This document shows positions 50,474 through 59,600 of a DNA stretch of 64,000 nucleotides, piece by piece. The translations under genes were made by a program, and so were the position numbers. The DNA is from an uncultured Lachnospiraceae bacterium (GTDB taxonomy: Bacteria; Bacillota; Clostridia; Lachnospirales; Lachnospiraceae). Under the pieces are notes generated by a model. It saw only the letters and a list, made by a program, of their open reading frames with translations. It was not told the DNA's origin and made no database searches. Position 1 is the first letter of the stretch; every line of letters starts with the position of its first letter. The DNA is taken from assembly GCA_902779395.1 (NCBI GenBank), contig CACZBK010000001.1, forward strand, positions 1 through 64,000. Direction: 5' to 3'.

Positions 50474-51459
50474 TGATCTTCCCCGCCGTCTATAAACTTA
50501 TAAATATCTTTATATACATTCTTTCTTTTAGTCTCGTTTAATATCTCGTGACGCATTCCGGGATATATACGTCCACGGACGTTTGTGTATCCTGCCTTCC
50601 TGAGTAATCTCATTGCTTTCGCTATATCCCTGCGTGATATACCGAATACATCCTCGCTTCCGGAAAAGAAGCGGATAGGCAGGTCCGGATTATTCATTGC
50701 AAATCCGTCACTTTTATATGTAAGCATCGAAAGTCTGATCAGGTTTATATATCCGTTAAGCGTAAATCTGAATCCGCATAAAGGGTCTTCATTATATGCT
50801 TCAGCCACTTTCCTGTCCGAACATAACCAGGCATTCTCTATCCCTTCATTGTCAAATCGCTTAATATCCACGGCACCGAATATTATGGAATCCATGAGCG
50901 ATGATCTTGCCCTGTCCCCGCGCAAAACACTCAGTGCCTCAGCTGCTGCCAGTCCCAAACTCATACCTCCAAGACGCGAAGGACAGCCCAAAACACAGAG
51001 TCTGTCAATATCTGCATCATATTTTCTTATATAGCAGCGTACAGCCAGGGAACCCATACTGTGTCCCAGAAGCGTGTACGGCAGGCTTCTGTCCGGGCAG
51101 AGCTTTCCGGCATATTCTTTGGTTTCAACAGTGATCTCACGGATATCTCCGATAAGAGCTTCATATCCGCCGGCATACATATAACCAAGGTCTTCGGTAT
51201 CTTTAATGCTGCATCCATGCCCCCGGTTATCATGTATAACACAGATATAGCCCCTTTTAGCCATATACCGCATAAATTCCGCATATCTTTCCTTATGTTC
51301 ACTCATACCATGAACAAGCTGGAGTATCCCCTTTACATCCGCAGGATCTTCCGGTTCTATCCTGAGAACGGCAAGCTCCAGCTCATCAGATGAAGATCTG
51401 TGTTTATATTCACTGCTTTTTATCATTTCTCCGGTTTCTTCCTTTACTGTCCGTCTCAT
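50458..51459 (-). CDS. Alpha/beta hydrolase, monoacylglycerol-lipase-like
   Basis: 333 residues of the serine hydrolase fold: [20 protein letters not shown] (oxyanion region HGM), [11 protein letters not shown], nucleophile elbow [11 protein letters not shown] with the Ser, acid [11 protein letters not shown] and a C-terminal His in [11 protein letters not shown]. This set matches PldB/monoglyceride lipase-type lysophospholipases. There is no signal peptide. ATG at 51459 overlaps the preceding TGA (ATGA); a later ATG at 51423 is possible. It overlaps glpK by 16 bases, so released glycerol could be phosphorylated by GlpK; this link is inferred. Confidence 0.85.
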   Translation of the reverse strand: MRRTVKEETGEMIKSSEYKHRSSSDELELAVLRIEPEDPADVKGILQLVHGMSEHKERYAEFMRYMAKRGYICVIHDNRGHGCSIKDTEDLGYMYAGGYEALIGDIREITVETKEYAGKLCPDRSLPYTLLGHSMGSLAVRCYIRKYDADIDRLCVLGCPSRLGGMSLGLAAAEALSVLRGDRARSSLMDSIIFGAVDIKRFDNEGIENAWLCSDRKVAEAYNEDPLCGFRFTLNGYINLIRLSMLTYKSDGFAMNNPDLPIRFFSGSEDVFGISRRDIAKAMRLLRKAGYTNVRGRIYPGMRHEILNETKRKNVYKDIYKFIDGGEDQWQDM

Positions 51460-51845
51460 ACGACCCGGTCCATCCCGAGTCCTCTTTCCAGTTTGCGTAT
51501 ATAAGGCGCAGGATCTTTTTTCATCTGAGACATCATATGGAAACAATCCAGTACCAGCGTTTCCTTATTGCAGTCCGCATAGTTCTTTCCGATATCCTGC
51601 CCCAGTTCATACAGACGCATAAGATAAAAATACAGATCTGTCAGACTGTACCCGCTGCAAACTGCCGCTCCGTATATACTATGATTATCCAGATAATACA
51701 TGAACTCATCCATCAATTCATCGTCCATGTACAACTCGCCCCATAATTCCTCTATAAACTCTTCTTCTTTTCCCGCAGCTTCACCGAGGATCTGCAGGTA
51801 TTCATATGCTTTGATGCGTCTTGCATCCAGGATTATCACAGACAT
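51456..51845 (-). CDS. Conserved-looking small protein of unknown function
   Basis: 129 residues, soluble and mostly helical, acidic in the middle (EEEFIEELWGELYMDDELMD) with several Tyr and two Cys. I do not recognise a domain. It has GAGGA before its ATG and a stop that overlaps the lipase-like gene start by four bases, with the chemoreceptor gene 36 bases upstream, so it is part of an operon. A regulatory or assembly role is possible but unsupported. Confidence 0.65.
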   Translation of the reverse strand: MSVIILDARRIKAYEYLQILGEAAGKEEEFIEELWGELYMDDELMDEFMYYLDNHSIYGAAVCSGYSLTDLYFYLMRLYELGQDIGKNYADCNKETLVLDCFHMMSQMKKDPAPYIRKLERGLGMDRVV

Positions 51846-51881
51846 TATCCTCTTTCCTGCCTCAGTCTTTTTTTATCGATA

Positions 51882-53630
51882 TCATAGTTTTGCAAACCTG
51901 CCTACCTCATGGTTCAGTGCATCGCTGATACTCTGGTTGGTATCCACCAATGTATTAACATCCTCTATATTATCGCTTATCTCTCCTGCACTGCTCTCTG
52001 CGGCACGTATGGCTTCTGCGGAAACTCCAACGGAATCACTTATAGCGTTTACCGCCTTGTTCATAGTGATCATTGCATTATCAAGTTCTGCCGTACTGTT
52101 AAGCAATTCGGTAAGCGTCTCGCTAAAACGTTTTGCACTCTGCTCATAACGGTCACCCGTATGCACATACGCATCATAATCCGCAAGGACCACATCATTG
52201 ATAAATTCTATAACAGCAGTAGCATTATCCGAGAGTTCCTTTACAGCAGATGTCACGTTATTGCTGATCCCCTGAATATCCGCTGCCGTCTTACTGCTGT
52301 CTTCGGCCAGTTTGCTTATCTCTCCGGCTACCACTGCAAAGCCTCTTCCGGCATCCCCTGCTCTGGCCGCTTCTATGCTTGCATTCAGTGACAGCAGGTT
52401 TGTCTCTGAAGCGATATCCAGGATATTTTCCGTAAGCTCTCCTATGCGGCTCACCTGGGCAGAATTCTCCACCGACCGTTTAAGAACTCCTTTTAGTTCT
52501 TCTATACGTTTACCGGTTTTATTCTTCTTTTCTTCAGCTTCACGCTGTATCATATCCGCCTGCTTCATTACTTCCGAAGCAAAGCTGTTGCCTTCTTTTG
52601 TAAGCCTTCCCATGGTATTTACCGAATCACGTACTCCGTTAAGTTTCCCGGATATATCATCGGCAGTTTTTGTAACACTCAGCATGGATGCAGAAACCTG
52701 CCCCATCGCATCATTCGATCGCTCAACGCTGCTGTTTGCTTCACTCATCCTCATGCTTATCGCACCGGAAGTCTGTCTTAAGCTATCAGCGTTATCCTTA
52801 AGCTGCTGCATTATAGACTGCAGGGTTTCGACAAATTCATTGATCCCCTTTACCACACTTCCTATCTCATTATCGGATCTGACGTTTATGCGACGGCTAA
52901 GGTCTCCCTGTTTGTTATGGATATCATCGATCATGGCATCCAGTTCCACAGCTGTTCTGCGTAACGGGGCAGTCACAAGTTTCATGATCATAACAATAGT
53001 TACCGCCATTACCGCAAGAAAACCTGCAATACCGGCAACAGTTACATTTCTGCTGTCTTTTATCATTTTGTCCGATCTATCCATTCCCTGCTTCTGGATA
53101 TCATTTATCAGTCCGGTAAGATCTTTATTCGTCTTTTCCAGATCAGCTTTGGGACCGGCAAGATTTTCAAGGGACATATTAAAAGCCAGCTGCCTGTTGA
53201 TATCCGATGCCACAATACATTTGTCACATTCATCCGTATAGCTTAAAAGAGCTGCCTCCATTTTATTTATGATATCTTCATAACCGGCAGCATTTTCAGC
53301 TTCCATGGCTTTTCGAAGATCCTCCAGCAGATTTCCAAGTTCGTTCTTTATACCGGTATAACTGCTTAAAGATTCCTGACGTACCGCATCATCCGCTGCC
53401 AGAATGGCAGTTACCAGATGACGCTGCATTTCCGATGTGGCCACCTTTATAGCAGCCTGTTTATCAGAGTATGATACCAGTGACTGTGATATCTGGGCAT
53501 TGGTCTGCTGCATATTATGACTTCCGATGATGCTGTATATGCCGGTTCCAAGATATACAAGGAGCAACAGCATGAAACATACGCCCGTTACAAAATTGAT
53601 CCTTTTGAAAAAAGTTACTCTGTTTTTCAT
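51882..53630 (-). CDS. Methyl-accepting chemotaxis protein
   Basis: 582 residues. A first transmembrane helix (about 12-34), a four-helix-bundle ligand domain outside (35-190), a second helix (about 194-216), a HAMP domain ([20 protein letters not shown], residues 217-270) and a cytosolic coiled-coil signalling domain. The hairpin tip that contacts CheA and CheW reads [20 protein letters not shown] then [20 protein letters not shown]. The protein should sense an external ligand and control motility. No che or flagellar genes are near. AAGGAGG lies ten bases before the ATG. Confidence 0.93.
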   Translation of the reverse strand: MKNRVTFFKRINFVTGVCFMLLLLVYLGTGIYSIIGSHNMQQTNAQISQSLVSYSDKQAAIKVATSEMQRHLVTAILAADDAVRQESLSSYTGIKNELGNLLEDLRKAMEAENAAGYEDIINKMEAALLSYTDECDKCIVASDINRQLAFNMSLENLAGPKADLEKTNKDLTGLINDIQKQGMDRSDKMIKDSRNVTVAGIAGFLAVMAVTIVMIMKLVTAPLRRTAVELDAMIDDIHNKQGDLSRRINVRSDNEIGSVVKGINEFVETLQSIMQQLKDNADSLRQTSGAISMRMSEANSSVERSNDAMGQVSASMLSVTKTADDISGKLNGVRDSVNTMGRLTKEGNSFASEVMKQADMIQREAEEKKNKTGKRIEELKGVLKRSVENSAQVSRIGELTENILDIASETNLLSLNASIEAARAGDAGRGFAVVAGEISKLAEDSSKTAADIQGISNNVTSAVKELSDNATAVIEFINDVVLADYDAYVHTGDRYEQSAKRFSETLTELLNSTAELDNAMITMNKAVNAISDSVGVSAEAIRAAESSAGEISDNIEDVNTLVDTNQSISDALNHEVGRFAKL

Positions 53631-53710
53631 ATCGCTGATACCTCCTTAATATATATTCCCAAATATGATAATACCATATTTTCGGCGGTAATTACAGTTA
53701 AATAATCATA

Positions 53711-53750
53711 AAAAAGGCAGTCATTGCCGCTTACGTGACAATGACTGCCC
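53711..53750 (-). terminator. Terminator of the RRXRR-like protein gene
   Basis: Minus-strand GGCAGTCATTG-N12-CAATGACTGCC followed by TTTTTT, 39 bases after the stop; 11 perfect pairs. Confidence 0.9.
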
Positions 53751-53788
53751 GGGATCAGATCACAGTACATCTTTCAGGAATTAATGTA

Positions 53789-54775
53789 TCACTCCTCTGT
53801 CTGTCCTGCTTCCTTATCTTCATTTACTTCTTCCTTTACTTCTTCGGTCTTTTTCTCTTCGGCAGCCTCTTTGTCTTCCTTTACTTCCTCTGCTTCTGCC
53901 GCACATTTCTCAGCCTTTTCGCCTGCGGAATGGTTGATCACATCGGTTACCGCCTTAGTGACCTTCTCACCTACACCTACCGCAAAATCACCGATACCTG
54001 TAAGGGCATCACCCAGAGTACCGCCGATATCATTTAAGGTGGTACCTATGGATCCTCCGATATCATTGAGTACTTTTCCGAACTTGTTGATCTCGTCATT
54101 TCTCCACTGATCGTAATCAACATCTTCAAGCAGACTGTATGCTTCAGCATCCTTAGCAGGATAGATCCAGGCAGTCATGTTATTAACACGGATGCTGATG
54201 GTCGCACTCGTTGCATCACCACTGTTGAAGGGAAGAGTAAATACTCTGAGAATACCTTCGCCGGTCTTTTTGCATACAGAAGGTTTAAAACGGTTCTTGT
54301 CGCCACGGTCTATAGGATATGTGTATCCGTCACCCGGCTCATCAAAATAAATGCTTACCATACATTCTGCAGCATCAGCACGTACAAAGCGGCTCTTGAC
54401 AGCGAAGCGGAATGCATAATCCTGATCCTTCTCAAGCTCTACTTTTTTGATTATCCCTGTAAGTACGCCGCCTTCAGCCAGCTCAAAACACTCTACGCTC
54501 TCTTCGCCTTCGGTGACTATGAGTCTGGTACCCTTATTGGTTTTGATGCTGTCATCCAGCTTAAATGATCTTGCCTTGAAATCTATAATATTAGCCATGT
54601 CTATATCCTCCATTTCAAATGAAAAAGCAGGCGTGTCGACGATTTCCGCAAGCTGAATCATCAGCTCACTGATCTTCGTCGCACGTCCGCTCTTAATAAG
54701 TCCCCTTGCCCTCTTTGGGTAGGTAGTACCAACAATCCTACAATTTTGATCTGTCACAAGAATGTTTTTTGTCAT
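53789..54775 (-). CDS. Unknown protein with RRXRR-like N-terminus and Glu/Lys-rich tail
   Basis: About 328 residues. Residues 1-40 (ILVTDQNCRIVGTTYPKRAR then GLIKSGRATKI) resemble the RRXRR domain found at the start of IscB-type and other HNH nucleases. No HNH, RuvC or zinc motif follows. Residues 55-215 form a beta-rich domain (FKLDDSIKTNKGTRLIVTEG; YFDEPGDGYTYPIDRGDKNR). A short repeat, DIGGSIGTTLNDIGGTLGDA (about 230-250), and a 60-residue tail of Glu, Lys and Ala end it. No signal peptide. ATG at 54775 has AAGGGGGAAG upstream. Monocistronic, with its own promoter and terminator. Function unknown. Confidence 0.7.
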   Translation of the reverse strand: MTKNILVTDQNCRIVGTTYPKRARGLIKSGRATKISELMIQLAEIVDTPAFSFEMEDIDMANIIDFKARSFKLDDSIKTNKGTRLIVTEGEESVECFELAEGGVLTGIIKKVELEKDQDYAFRFAVKSRFVRADAAECMVSIYFDEPGDGYTYPIDRGDKNRFKPSVCKKTGEGILRVFTLPFNSGDATSATISIRVNNMTAWIYPAKDAEAYSLLEDVDYDQWRNDEINKFGKVLNDIGGSIGTTLNDIGGTLGDALTGIGDFAVGVGEKVTKAVTDVINHSAGEKAEKCAAEAEEVKEDKEAAEEKKTEEVKEEVNEDKEAGQTEE

Positions 54776-54852
54776 GGGTGTCTTCCCCCTTGTAACCTGT
54801 ATTAACTTGTTACCCTTCACGGCTTCGTTTTTTATTATGGGTATCTTCCCCT
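54764..54852 (-). repeat. Duplicated ribosome-binding region in the leader
   Basis: Two copies of a roughly 26-base segment, at 54764-54790 (the true AGGGGGAAGACACCCATG site) and 54827-54852 (AGGGGAAGATACCCATAA). In the upstream copy the start codon has become ATA. A weak GTAAC/GTTAC hairpin lies between them. Confidence 0.7.
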
Positions 54853-54863
54853 GCCATTATTCA

Positions 54864-54892
54864 TTATTATCACAAACCGGGGCGGCTGTCAA
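54864..54892 (-). promoter_or_regulatory. Promoter of the RRXRR-like protein gene
   Basis: Minus-strand perfect TTGACA, a 17-base spacer and TAATAA preceded by TG, starting just after the surE stop codon; leader about 80 bases. Confidence 0.7.
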
Positions 54893-54899
54893 TATCCTG

Positions 54900-55613
54900 T
54901 CAGGATATATTTTTTGCCACTCCTATGGAGATCTGATTATCATAAATAGCCCTAAGGTCCGTTCCGTCTTCTGCCGTATGCTTTAATATCCCGTCCACCA
55001 TAAATGAGTATCTGCCTTCGCCTATCTTCGTCATTATATACCGGTCTTGAAAAAAAGCATCCTGTGAAACTTTTGCATCTCTTAGTATTCCCTTAAATTC
55101 CTCAAGACTGCATCCGGGAAAATTCACATTCCAGATACTGTTTTTCGGCAGGGATCTATCTATCAGTTCCGCCATGATCTCTTTAAGATAACGCCTGGTC
55201 ACCTCATGTTCTTTATCAAAACCTTCAGAGAAAGCGATGGCATCCACATCTTGAAACGAAGCTTCAAAAGCAGCGCCGGCTGTCGCCGAATACTGCAGAT
55301 CGGAGGCTGTATTATATCCAAGATTGATCCCTGTAAAAACCTTGTCGGGCTTTCCCGGTACGATACTCAGAACACCTATCCTTACACAGTCGGCAGGAGT
55401 TCCGTTACACGCATAAGCATGTACGCCCTCTACCGGAAAATCATGCTCCCATGCTTCTATGCTATGCCTTAACGTGATGCTCTGTGATGCGGCACTCCTC
55501 TGAGTCTCGGGAGCCACCACCCACACTTCCCCAAACTCCTTAGCGGTAACAGCCAGCCTGATAAGCCCGTCCTCTTCAATACCGTCATCATTGGTTATCA
55601 GTATTTTTCTCAT
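54900..55613 (-). CDS. surE: 5'-nucleotidase SurE
   Basis: A 237-residue metal-dependent nucleotidase. MRKILITNDDGIEEDGLIRL carries the metal Asp pair and Asn, then VVAPETQRSAASQSITL, ACNGTPADCVRIGV and GINLGYNTASDLQYSATAGA with the conserved Asn; all SurE motifs are present. It dephosphorylates nucleoside monophosphates and exopolyphosphate in stress conditions. Length is slightly short of E. coli SurE (253). GGGAG precedes the ATG. It is 19 bases after the PPOX-family gene. Confidence 0.95.
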   Translation of the reverse strand: MRKILITNDDGIEEDGLIRLAVTAKEFGEVWVVAPETQRSAASQSITLRHSIEAWEHDFPVEGVHAYACNGTPADCVRIGVLSIVPGKPDKVFTGINLGYNTASDLQYSATAGAAFEASFQDVDAIAFSEGFDKEHEVTRRYLKEIMAELIDRSLPKNSIWNVNFPGCSLEEFKGILRDAKVSQDAFFQDRYIMTKIGEGRYSFMVDGILKHTAEDGTDLRAIYDNQISIGVAKNIS

Positions 55614-55632
55614 AAAATACTCCCGGAAAAGA

Positions 55633-56025
55633 TCAGAATTTTACCACTTCGGGAGCATGCGTAAAGCTGCTGAATGTTGCAGTAGCATCTTTGAAATAAA
55701 ATACTTCGGTATTTCCGTCATCTGCAGAATACATATTCTGAAGCGATGGATATGCTTCCAGCATTGACACTTTTGCCTCACGTCTTTCGTCTTCCACAAG
55801 CTCCCCGGCAAGTCTGAGCCACTCCCCATCCTTGAATGCACATATCTCCACCTTGGGATTCTTATGTATCTGCCTGGAAACATCTTTAGACTTTCCGGTC
55901 TGAATATATAATTTTCCGTCAAAAACATTTACCGTACCAAAAGGTCTTACTCTTGCCTGATCACCGTCGACCGTAGCCAGATAATATGTTCCTGCTTCCT
56001 TTAAAAACTTAACTGTTCTTTCCAT
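55633..56025 (-). CDS. Pyridoxamine 5'-phosphate oxidase-family flavin-binding protein
   Basis: 130 residues with the split-barrel FMN fold: FLKEAGTYYLATVDGDQARV then RPFGTVNVFDGKLYIQTGKS with KDVSRQIHKNPKVEICAFKD, the usual small PPOX-like signature. Such proteins bind FMN, F420 or heme and many are of uncertain function; clostridial relatives are often annotated as nitroimidazole or FMN-binding proteins. AAGGAG precedes the ATG at 56025; a start six codons earlier is less good. Confidence 0.85.
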   Translation of the reverse strand: MERTVKFLKEAGTYYLATVDGDQARVRPFGTVNVFDGKLYIQTGKSKDVSRQIHKNPKVEICAFKDGEWLRLAGELVEDERREAKVSMLEAYPSLQNMYSADDGNTEVFYFKDATATFSSFTHAPEVVKF

Positions 56026-56117
56026 ATCTTTTCTCCTTTTCATACTGTACGCCTGCCGCTGTACATCTTCAGTTACGATAAAAGATTATAACATAATAAA
56101 GCCGAAAAAGCATTATG

Positions 56118-57623
56118 CTATGCTTTTGTATATGATTTGGCAAAAACATCGGCAGCGATTATATATACATCCTTATGATCATCCGCACGAACTGCCTTGT
56201 AGTCACCTTCCACGCCAAGAAAATATCTGTCCGGATCCCAGGTGGTAAATATCTTGATCCTGTGATCAAGTTTTTTTGCATATATCCCTGCTCCGCCTTT
56301 TGTAATACAGGAAGAAGCCAAAGGAAGAAGTTCTATGCGTTCTCCCGAACCCGAATCGATCACGACCGGAGGATATTCTCCCGGAAAAATATACGGTTCA
56401 TCCGAAAGCCTGTAGCTTTTTTCGAATTTTGCCCTGTTCATCGGATATACTTCACCCTCTATCCCGAGTATTATGATCACATCAGTATCAACGCTTACCT
56501 CTATATCCCCTTCAAGAGTACGTATACATACTTTTCTTCCCGGTTCTGCGATCTTTTGCGCCTCGACGTATCCTACCTTTACATCTTTTTTTACATAATG
56601 CTCATACTCGCTTATATCCTCATCTGCTTTTCCGGCATATAAGATCTCACAATCCCTGTGATATTCTATCATACGGTTTCTGAGATACTCCGTTATCGTA
56701 TCATGGTCATAGGATATGCCTGCTCTTTTCATCATATCCTTTTTAAGCAGACCTCCGGCCTTTGAAATATGTCCGCCGCCGCCGCCGTACCCGTCGGATA
56801 AGAATTCAGCCATTTCATTTGCCTTTATCAGTTTTGTGCAGCTGCGTACCGAGATCTTTACCCCAAAGTCAAAGATCGTATACACCAGGCAGCTGTCCAC
56901 TCCTTCAACCTCCAGAAGCATATCGCTGATGATCCCAAGTATATTGGGGTCACAGGGTCTGGTCTCAACTATCCCGAAAGTATAGGTATCACTGAACTCT
57001 GCCTCTTTCAGAGCATCACCTGCGATCAGCAACTCGTCTTTTGATATATTTGAATTTCTGAGTGTCGTGATCTGAAAATTAACAAATCCCGCATTATCTC
57101 TCAGATCCCTGTCCGCGGGATGGGAAATCTCTACAAAATTCGATGTATCTGTCAGTAATCCGTAATAAAGTGCCGTTGATACTTTGGGATCATCGTTGAT
57201 ATCTATCCCTTCGTTCCTTAAAAGTTCATAGATAACAGTAGAACACGATCCGTAATTGCTGCGGACAACAGACAGTTCCGGAAGCTCACGTGAAACCTGA
57301 TGATGATCTATTACGGCGATCTTTTCTGCATCAAAATGTGTTACATTGCTTTCACCGTACTGACAGTCCACAGTCAGCAGCAGGTCCGGAGCCGGCATTT
57401 CCTTAACATATTCGACATCTATCTCAAAAAGTTCTATCATTTTAAGAAGATTGCTTTTCCGGATCTCCAGCTTACCGCTGTATATAAATCTCGCATCCTT
57501 CCCTTTAAGCTTAAGGTACCACTTAAGTGCATACCCGGAGGCCAAAGCGTCCGCATCCGGATTATCATGACACTGTATTACAATATTTTCGTACTCCATA
57601 AGTTCTGACAGTTTGAATTCCAT
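56118..57623 (-). CDS. DHH-family phosphoesterase with extended C-terminus
   Basis: 501 residues. The DHH domain has IVIQCHDNPDADALASGYAL (metal Asp), LTVDCQYGESNVTHFDAEKI and VIDHHQVSRELP, the DHH motif. DHHA1 follows with SVRSCTKLIKANEMAEFLSD and GGGGHISKAGGLLKK. These catalytic parts match NrnA- and GdpP-like phosphodiesterases that cleave nanoRNA, pAp or cyclic dinucleotides. Residues about 330-500 form an added domain (VKKDVKVGYVEAQKIAEPGR; YPMNRAKFEKSYRLSDEPYI) not seen in NrnA and with no transmembrane or GGDEF part. Substrate undecided. Confidence 0.85.
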   Translation of the reverse strand: MEFKLSELMEYENIVIQCHDNPDADALASGYALKWYLKLKGKDARFIYSGKLEIRKSNLLKMIELFEIDVEYVKEMPAPDLLLTVDCQYGESNVTHFDAEKIAVIDHHQVSRELPELSVVRSNYGSCSTVIYELLRNEGIDINDDPKVSTALYYGLLTDTSNFVEISHPADRDLRDNAGFVNFQITTLRNSNISKDELLIAGDALKEAEFSDTYTFGIVETRPCDPNILGIISDMLLEVEGVDSCLVYTIFDFGVKISVRSCTKLIKANEMAEFLSDGYGGGGGHISKAGGLLKKDMMKRAGISYDHDTITEYLRNRMIEYHRDCEILYAGKADEDISEYEHYVKKDVKVGYVEAQKIAEPGRKVCIRTLEGDIEVSVDTDVIIILGIEGEVYPMNRAKFEKSYRLSDEPYIFPGEYPPVVIDSGSGERIELLPLASSCITKGGAGIYAKKLDHRIKIFTTWDPDRYFLGVEGDYKAVRADDHKDVYIIAADVFAKSYTKA

Positions 57624-57661
57624 TTATTTTTTCTCCTGCTTTTAATCGTCCTCCGATACTC

Positions 57662-58435
57662 TCAGGACATCTTCATTCTGTATAATCTGTGGGAGTTCAC
57701 CCACGCGTGTTCACGAACCTCTTCCTCACTTATTCCTTTTATTTCCGCCATACGCTCTATAACATATTTTATATTAACGGAATCATTTCGTTTTCCCCTA
57801 TGGGGCTCAGGCGAAAGATATGGGCCATCGGTTTCGAGCACTATCCGTTCCATGGGAATGGACTCAACAGCTTCTATAAGCTTCCTGGCATTCTTATATG
57901 TCAGCACTCCTCCTATACCTATATAATATCCCATGTCGATAAACTCCGCTGCCATCTCTTTCGAGTACGAAAAGCAGTGTATCACTCCGTTACCGTCATG
58001 ATATTCCCTGAGGATATCGGCAGTATCTTTGGCGGCATCACGGGAATGTATCACCACCGGCTTTCCTGTATCTTCGGCCAGCTTCAGCTGACGGATAAAT
58101 GCCTCTTTCTGTTCATTGGGCGATATATCTTTCCAGTGATAATCCAGCCCTATCTCTCCGACAGCCACACACTTATCATTTGTGATATTCCTCTTAAGCC
58201 ATTCATATCCGTCATCATCCAGATCATACACTTCTTCCGGATGTATCCCCAACGCGCAATATACATGATCATAATTGAGTGCCAGCTCAAGCGCCTTTTT
58301 GCTTGAATCCAGACTCGCTCCGACATCTACCACTTTCGATACACCTTTCTCCGGAAGGCTGCTGATCAGTTCATCCCTGTCTTCATCAAAAGCATCATCA
58401 TCATAATGAACATGTGTGTCAAATATAGCTCTCAT
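57662..58435 (-). CDS. tatD: TatD-family metal-dependent DNase
   Basis: 257 residues of the amidohydrolase barrel: FDTHVHYDDDAFDEDRDEL (metal His pair), ALGIHPEEVYDL, AVGEIGLDYHWKDISPNEQK (metal Glu), VIHSRDAAKDT, GVIHCFSYSKEMA and VLETDGPYLSPEPHRGKRN with the metal Asp. TatD proteins are 3'-5' exonucleases or AP endonucleases involved in DNA repair and RNA quality control. Length is standard. It is 38 bases upstream of the DHH gene and 17 after the YdcF gene. Confidence 0.94.
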   Translation of the reverse strand: MRAIFDTHVHYDDDAFDEDRDELISSLPEKGVSKVVDVGASLDSSKKALELALNYDHVYCALGIHPEEVYDLDDDGYEWLKRNITNDKCVAVGEIGLDYHWKDISPNEQKEAFIRQLKLAEDTGKPVVIHSRDAAKDTADILREYHDGNGVIHCFSYSKEMAAEFIDMGYYIGIGGVLTYKNARKLIEAVESIPMERIVLETDGPYLSPEPHRGKRNDSVNIKYVIERMAEIKGISEEEVREHAWVNSHRLYRMKMS

Positions 58436-58452
58436 CCGTCCGATCCCTTTTA

Positions 58453-59322
58453 TTATATCTTTCCGTTTTTCACTTTAAACTGTACTACACCGAAAAATTC
58501 CCTGATAACATAATGTATGCCAACAGGCAATAGCGTGGTAGCAGGAACAGGGCCGGCATTTTCATATCCGATATGTTCTGCTATCAGCATGGCACGGTAT
58601 TCATGAAAACTGTTGGTTATGATACCTACGGATGCCCCCGGATCTCCTATTATCTGCATACTGTTGATAAGATTCTCTTCCGTACTCTTTGATCTGTCTT
58701 CAAGGATGATACGTTCTTCATCAATACCATACAGCCTGACCAGCCTGTCCCTTATACATTCTGCTTCACTTATCTCTTCATTGGGGCCTTTCCCTCCGGA
58801 TGCTATAAGGATCGTATCCGGATTTTCCGACATATACTCTGCTGCTTTTTCAATCCTTACTCTGAGCGGATTTGTCGGCTCTTTTCCTATCAACCCAGCC
58901 CCCAGTACTATAACATAATCCAGATCCTGTACCGGGACAGCCGTCATGGAATCCACTACCCTGCATTCAACATAAAGAAATATCGCAAGTCCCGCAGCAA
59001 ATACTGTCCTGTATGCAATGCGGACAGCCGCAGGGATCTTTAATCCCTTTTCGCTCTCCAGCTCTGTTTTTATCATTATGATCCTTATTATACAAAAAAG
59101 CGTGATCAGAGGCCATATCCATATCCATGACAGCCATGCACCTGCATATCCAAGACATACAAAAAAATAGATCACGGACCATAAAGCCAGCGGAACATAT
59201 ACATACACCGAAAGCCGGAGAAAAAGTTTTTCGCCTTTGGCCTTTCGAAGCAGCAGATGTGCGCCTAAGACACCACAAACTGCGATCAATACAGATACTG
59301 CTGCCATTATTATTTTTATCAT
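58453..59322 (-). CDS. YdcF-like (DUF218) membrane protein
   Basis: 289 residues. Four hydrophobic segments in the first 130 residues (MIKIIMAAVSVLIAVCGVLG onward) and a DUF218 domain: LDYVIVLGAGLIGKEPTNPL, RIEKAAEYMSENPDTILIAS with GGKGPNEEISEA, RIILEDRSKSTEENLINSMQ and IITNSFHEYRAMLIAEHIGY. Related proteins (SanA, YdcF, ElyC) act in envelope polysaccharide or vancomycin tolerance, with unknown chemistry. The catalytic domain would face outward. Start has a weak Shine-Dalgarno. Confidence 0.85.
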   Translation of the reverse strand: MIKIIMAAVSVLIAVCGVLGAHLLLRKAKGEKLFLRLSVYVYVPLALWSVIYFFVCLGYAGAWLSWIWIWPLITLFCIIRIIMIKTELESEKGLKIPAAVRIAYRTVFAAGLAIFLYVECRVVDSMTAVPVQDLDYVIVLGAGLIGKEPTNPLRVRIEKAAEYMSENPDTILIASGGKGPNEEISEAECIRDRLVRLYGIDEERIILEDRSKSTEENLINSMQIIGDPGASVGIITNSFHEYRAMLIAEHIGYENAGPVPATTLLPVGIHYVIREFFGVVQFKVKNGKI

Positions 59323-59522
59323 ACCGGTCTTTTAAGAACCTTTCATATTATTTCCAGCATTACTGTCTGTCCAAGAGGATTTTACCTTATTATCTGTCTG
59401 CTTGACAAGTCCCGCTCTTACTTATATTCGCGAACGAAATAAACTGCCGTTCTGATGTGCGTCCGCGGTATATGCAGCTAAAGCAGATCCATGCCTGCGT
59501 CATTCATTAACATAACCTGTAT

Positions 59523-59557
59523 AAAAAGAAAGCTGCATGGTTTTTAAGCCATGCAGC
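59523..59557 (-). terminator. Terminator of hsp20
   Basis: Minus-strand GCTGCATGG-N8-CCATGCAGC then TTTCTTTTT, 43 bases after the hsp20 stop. The other 230 bases of this spacer show no gene. Confidence 0.9.
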
Positions 59558-59600
59558 CTCCTTATTTACCCTGTCATATCAATACTGTTTCTTTTTAGTA

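Noticed and set aside
57284-57296. TCACGTGAAAC, part of a parS-like palindrome
   Set aside because: Only one half of the 16-base parS consensus matches (about 11 of 16) and it lies inside a coding sequence 23 kb from parB.
59402-59560. Possible plus-strand small RNA from a TTGACA box to the hsp20 terminator hairpin
   Set aside because: The -10 box (TATTCG) is poor and the hairpin has no T run in the plus direction.
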